DNA from: Muribaculaceae bacterium
GTDB taxonomy: Bacteria > Bacteroidota > Bacteroidia > Bacteroidales > Muribaculaceae
DNA: 24,742 nt
Reading direction: 5' to 3'
Assembly (NCBI GenBank): GCA_029059965.1
Contig: JAIDUY010000092.1
Coordinates: 1 to 24,742 of the forward strand
A program made the translations under genes and the position numbers. Position 1 is the first letter of the stretch; the number at the start of each line of letters is the position of its first letter. Under the pieces are notes generated by a model, which was given only the letters and a program-made list of their open reading frames with translations, did no database searches and was not told the origin of the DNA. Shown in pieces: positions 23,501 through 24,742 of the stretch.

Positions 23501-23555
23501 GAGGCCCGAATCGGCCTCGGCGCGGGGCACGCCGGGGCTAAGAATGCGAAGCTCC
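23501..23555. ncRNA. GC-rich triple-hairpin element, candidate structured leader or small RNA
   Basis: Three hairpins abut: GAGGCC/GGCCTC (23501-23506 with 23513-23518), CGGCG/CGCCG (23518-23522 with 23530-23534) and GGGGCT/AGCTCC with one G-U pair (23534-23539 with 23550-23555). Neighbouring helices share a boundary base (C23518, G23534), so they cannot all be complete at once. The block is a GC-rich island in an A/T-rich intergenic region. It begins about 8 bases downstream of a minus-strand TAATTTTG (23570-23563), so it would form the first part of a transcript heading toward susC. It matches no RNA family I recognise. No coding frame looks real. That it is transcribed is inference. Confidence 0.35.
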
Positions 23556-23562
23556 GTTAAAC

Positions 23563-23570
23563 CAAAATTA
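23563..23570 (-). promoter_or_regulatory. Candidate minus-strand -7 element upstream of susC
   Basis: The minus strand reads TAATTTTG, a full match to TAnnTTTG and the only such match on this strand in the 498-bp gap (23140-23637). No TTTG lies at the ideal -33 distance. If used, it gives susC a leader of roughly 415 bases, or it drives a separate small RNA. Confidence 0.4.
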
Positions 23571-23598
23571 TATAAGATGTGTTTTCTTATGTGTACTT

Positions 23599-23630
23599 TT
23601 TGTGCCTCCGAAAGAAAATCTGTAATTTTG
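23599..23630 (+). promoter_or_regulatory. Promoter of the small beta-barrel gene
   Basis: TTTG (23599-23602), 20 bases, then TAATTTTG (23623-23630): a perfect Bacteroides-type promoter. Transcription should begin at about 23635-23638, practically on the ATG at 23638. Confidence 0.75.
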
Positions 23631-23637
23631 TAGCGCT

Positions 23638-24174
23638 ATGACTATGCATAAGACATCACATTATATCCGCCGCGCCGCACTGTGCGCCGCACTTGCCACA
23701 GCCGTTCTGCTGCCCGCCGAGGCGGGCGCCGAACTGCGCAGGGGCGAGAAATCTTTCGGCCCCCGCGTGGGCTACGTGGGCAAGAACAACTCCGTGTCGG
23801 CCGGACTGGTGTTCCAGTACTCGCTGAGCCGCCGTGTGCGTCTTGCCCCGGAGGCCTCGGTGATTTTCCGCAACAAGGACATGGATGCGCTGAGTGTCGC
23901 ACTCAACGTGCATGTGCCCTTCGGCTTCGAGAACGACAAGGTGGCGCTCTACCCCCTTGCAGGTGTGGAATACGTGTCGTGGACTCGCCACACCTACGAC
24001 TCGCAGGCGGACAAGGATGTCACCAGCCACTCCAACCGCTTCGGCGCCGACGTGGGCGCAGGCGTGGAGCTGCGCTGCACATCGAGCCTGAAGCTTAGTC
24101 TCGAGGGCCGCTACACCTTTGTGAAGAGCTATTCGACGGCTCAGGTGTCCCTCGGCATCAGCTACATATTCTGA
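23638..24174 (+). CDS. Small outer-membrane beta-barrel protein
   Basis: A 178-residue protein with signal peptide (TMHKTSHYIRRAALCAALATAVLLPAEAGA) and a mature part of alternating strands such as SVSAGLVFQYSLSRRVRLAPEASVIF, FGADVGAGVELRCTSSLKLSLEGRYTF and the terminal VSLGISYIF, whose final Phe is the usual barrel-assembly signal. It resembles the OmpX/OmpA-type 8-strand barrels annotated as porin family or outer membrane beta-barrel protein. Function is unknown. ATG 23638 is used here; ATG 23644 is equally plausible because the promoter is so close. It is divergent from susC and is followed by tsaD 62 bases later. Confidence 0.8.
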   Translation: MTMHKTSHYIRRAALCAALATAVLLPAEAGAELRRGEKSFGPRVGYVGKNNSVSAGLVFQYSLSRRVRLAPEASVIFRNKDMDALSVALNVHVPFGFENDKVALYPLAGVEYVSWTRHTYDSQADKDVTSHSNRFGADVGAGVELRCTSSLKLSLEGRYTFVKSYSTAQVSLGISYIF

Positions 24175-24209
24175 GCCGTCGCCGGCGGCAGCATGCCGGC
24201 CCGGCGGCT
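24174..24209 (+). other. GC-rich hairpin after the beta-barrel gene
   Basis: AGCCG (24174-24178) pairs with CGGCT (24205-24209), and GCCGGC (24181-24186) with GCCGGC (24195-24200), separated by a small internal loop. It begins at the stop codon. No U-tract follows (GAAAGTTAAC), so it may only attenuate transcription or protect the 3' end. Confidence 0.35.
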
Positions 24210-24236
24210 GAAAGTTAACGCTTAACCCTGTCAATC

Positions 24237-24742
24237 TTGAGAAAACCCAACGTAATCTTAGGAATAGAGTCCAGCTGCGACGACACCTCGGCGGCAGTAA
24301 TCGTCGACGGCCTGCTGCGCAGCAATGTCATCGCCTCGCAGACCGTACACGAGGAATATGGCGGCGTCGTGCCCGAGCTGGCATCGCGCGCCCATCAGCA
24401 GAACATCGTCCCGGTGGTCGACGCCGCCCTGCGCCGCGCCGGCGTGGAGCGCGAGGACATTTCGGCCATTGCTTTCACCCGCGGCCCCGGCCTCATCGGC
24501 TCGCTGCTGGTGGGCACGAGCTTTGCCAAGGGGCTGTCGCTCGCCCTCAAGGCTCCTATAATAGATGTCAACCACCTGCACGCCCATGTGCTGTCGCACT
24601 TCGTGCGCGAGAAGGAGGACGACCGCGTGCCGCCATTCCCCTATCTGTGTCTGCTCATTTCGGGCGGCAACTCGCAGATTATCCTCGTCCGCAGCCCTAA
24701 GGATATGGAGGTACTGGGACGTACCATCGACGACGCCGCAGC
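24237..24742 (+). CDS. tsaD: tRNA N6-adenosine threonylcarbamoyltransferase, N-terminal part
   Basis: The frame is open to the right edge, so about 168 residues of roughly 340 are present. VILGIESSCDDTSAAVIVDG is the diagnostic TsaD (Kae1/Gcp) N-terminus, followed by GGVVPELASRAHQQNIVPVV, FTRGPGLIGSLLVG and the metal-binding NHLHAH (H113, H117). SGGNSQI and TIDDAAA also fit. The enzyme attaches threonylcarbamoyl to A37 of ANN-decoding tRNAs with TsaB and TsaE. An in-frame TAA at 24216-24218 and the absence of any in-frame ATG before the conserved motif force a non-ATG start. TTG at 24237 is the best placed; CTG at 24228 is the alternative. Confidence 0.93.
   Translation, partial: MRKPNVILGIESSCDDTSAAVIVDGLLRSNVIASQTVHEEYGGVVPELASRAHQQNIVPVVDAALRRAGVEREDISAIAFTRGPGLIGSLLVGTSFAKGLSLALKAPIIDVNHLHAHVLSHFVREKEDDRVPPFPYLCLLISGGNSQIILVRSPKDMEVLGRTIDDAA

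Noticed and set aside
23501..23555. Possible tRNA, SRP RNA or 6S RNA in the GC-rich intergenic block.
   Set aside because: No T-loop sequence, anticodon arm or CCA-like end is present, and the SRP tetraloop signature is absent. It is kept only as an unassigned structured element.

Overview
The window is a piece of a Bacteroidota chromosome, most likely a GC-rich Bacteroidales such as the Muribaculaceae. Support for this: an adjacent SusC/SusD pair, a stand-alone TonB-dependent receptor, several lipoproteins, -7 promoter elements of the Bacteroides type (TAnnTTTG, twice with a TTTG box 20 bases upstream), and a general lack of Shine-Dalgarno sequences. The family-level placement is inference. 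I see no rRNA, tRNA, CRISPR array, insertion sequence or phage gene.

Left part (1-7700, all genes on the minus strand apart from a possible gene end at the left edge). An MFS sugar-type permease stands alone, with a very clear promoter and a strong hairpin after it. Next comes a two-gene unit, a 620-residue TonB-dependent receptor followed by a secreted DUF362 protein, which also ends in a hairpin terminator. Upstream of that lies a three-gene unit, threonine ammonia-lyase (ilvA), a secreted C1-type cysteine peptidase and a SPOR-domain lipoprotein, with gaps of only 4-8 bases and a textbook terminator.

Middle part. On the plus strand (7830-11073) a lipoprotein with two META domains, a nitroreductase-family flavoprotein and a Pif1-like helicase with a TPR-like tail form a tightly coupled operon with ATGA start/stop overlaps. 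This operon runs head-on into ribD, and the two coding regions overlap by 22 bases. On the minus strand (16383-11052) a patatin/beta-barrel outer-membrane protein, proC, a short ssb, a YpfJ-type zinc metallopeptidase and ribD form a compact five-gene unit. serB lies just upstream, with no visible terminator between it and the patatin gene.

Right part. A susC-susD pair (23139-17919, minus) has its own terminator and no glycan-degrading enzyme beside it in this window. A 498-bp intergenic region, the only long non-coding stretch, separates it from a divergent small outer-membrane beta-barrel gene. The same promoter octamer, TAATTTTG, occurs there on both strands, with a GC-rich run of three hairpins just downstream of the minus-strand copy. 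The window ends inside tsaD (tRNA t6A synthesis), which appears to use a TTG start.

Most of the content is recognisable housekeeping and envelope biology. I did not find a clearly new multi-gene system. The best candidates for a second look are the structured susC-upstream region, the near-leaderless divergent gene, the TonB receptor/DUF362 pair, the altered N-terminal domain of SusC, and the tailless SSB.
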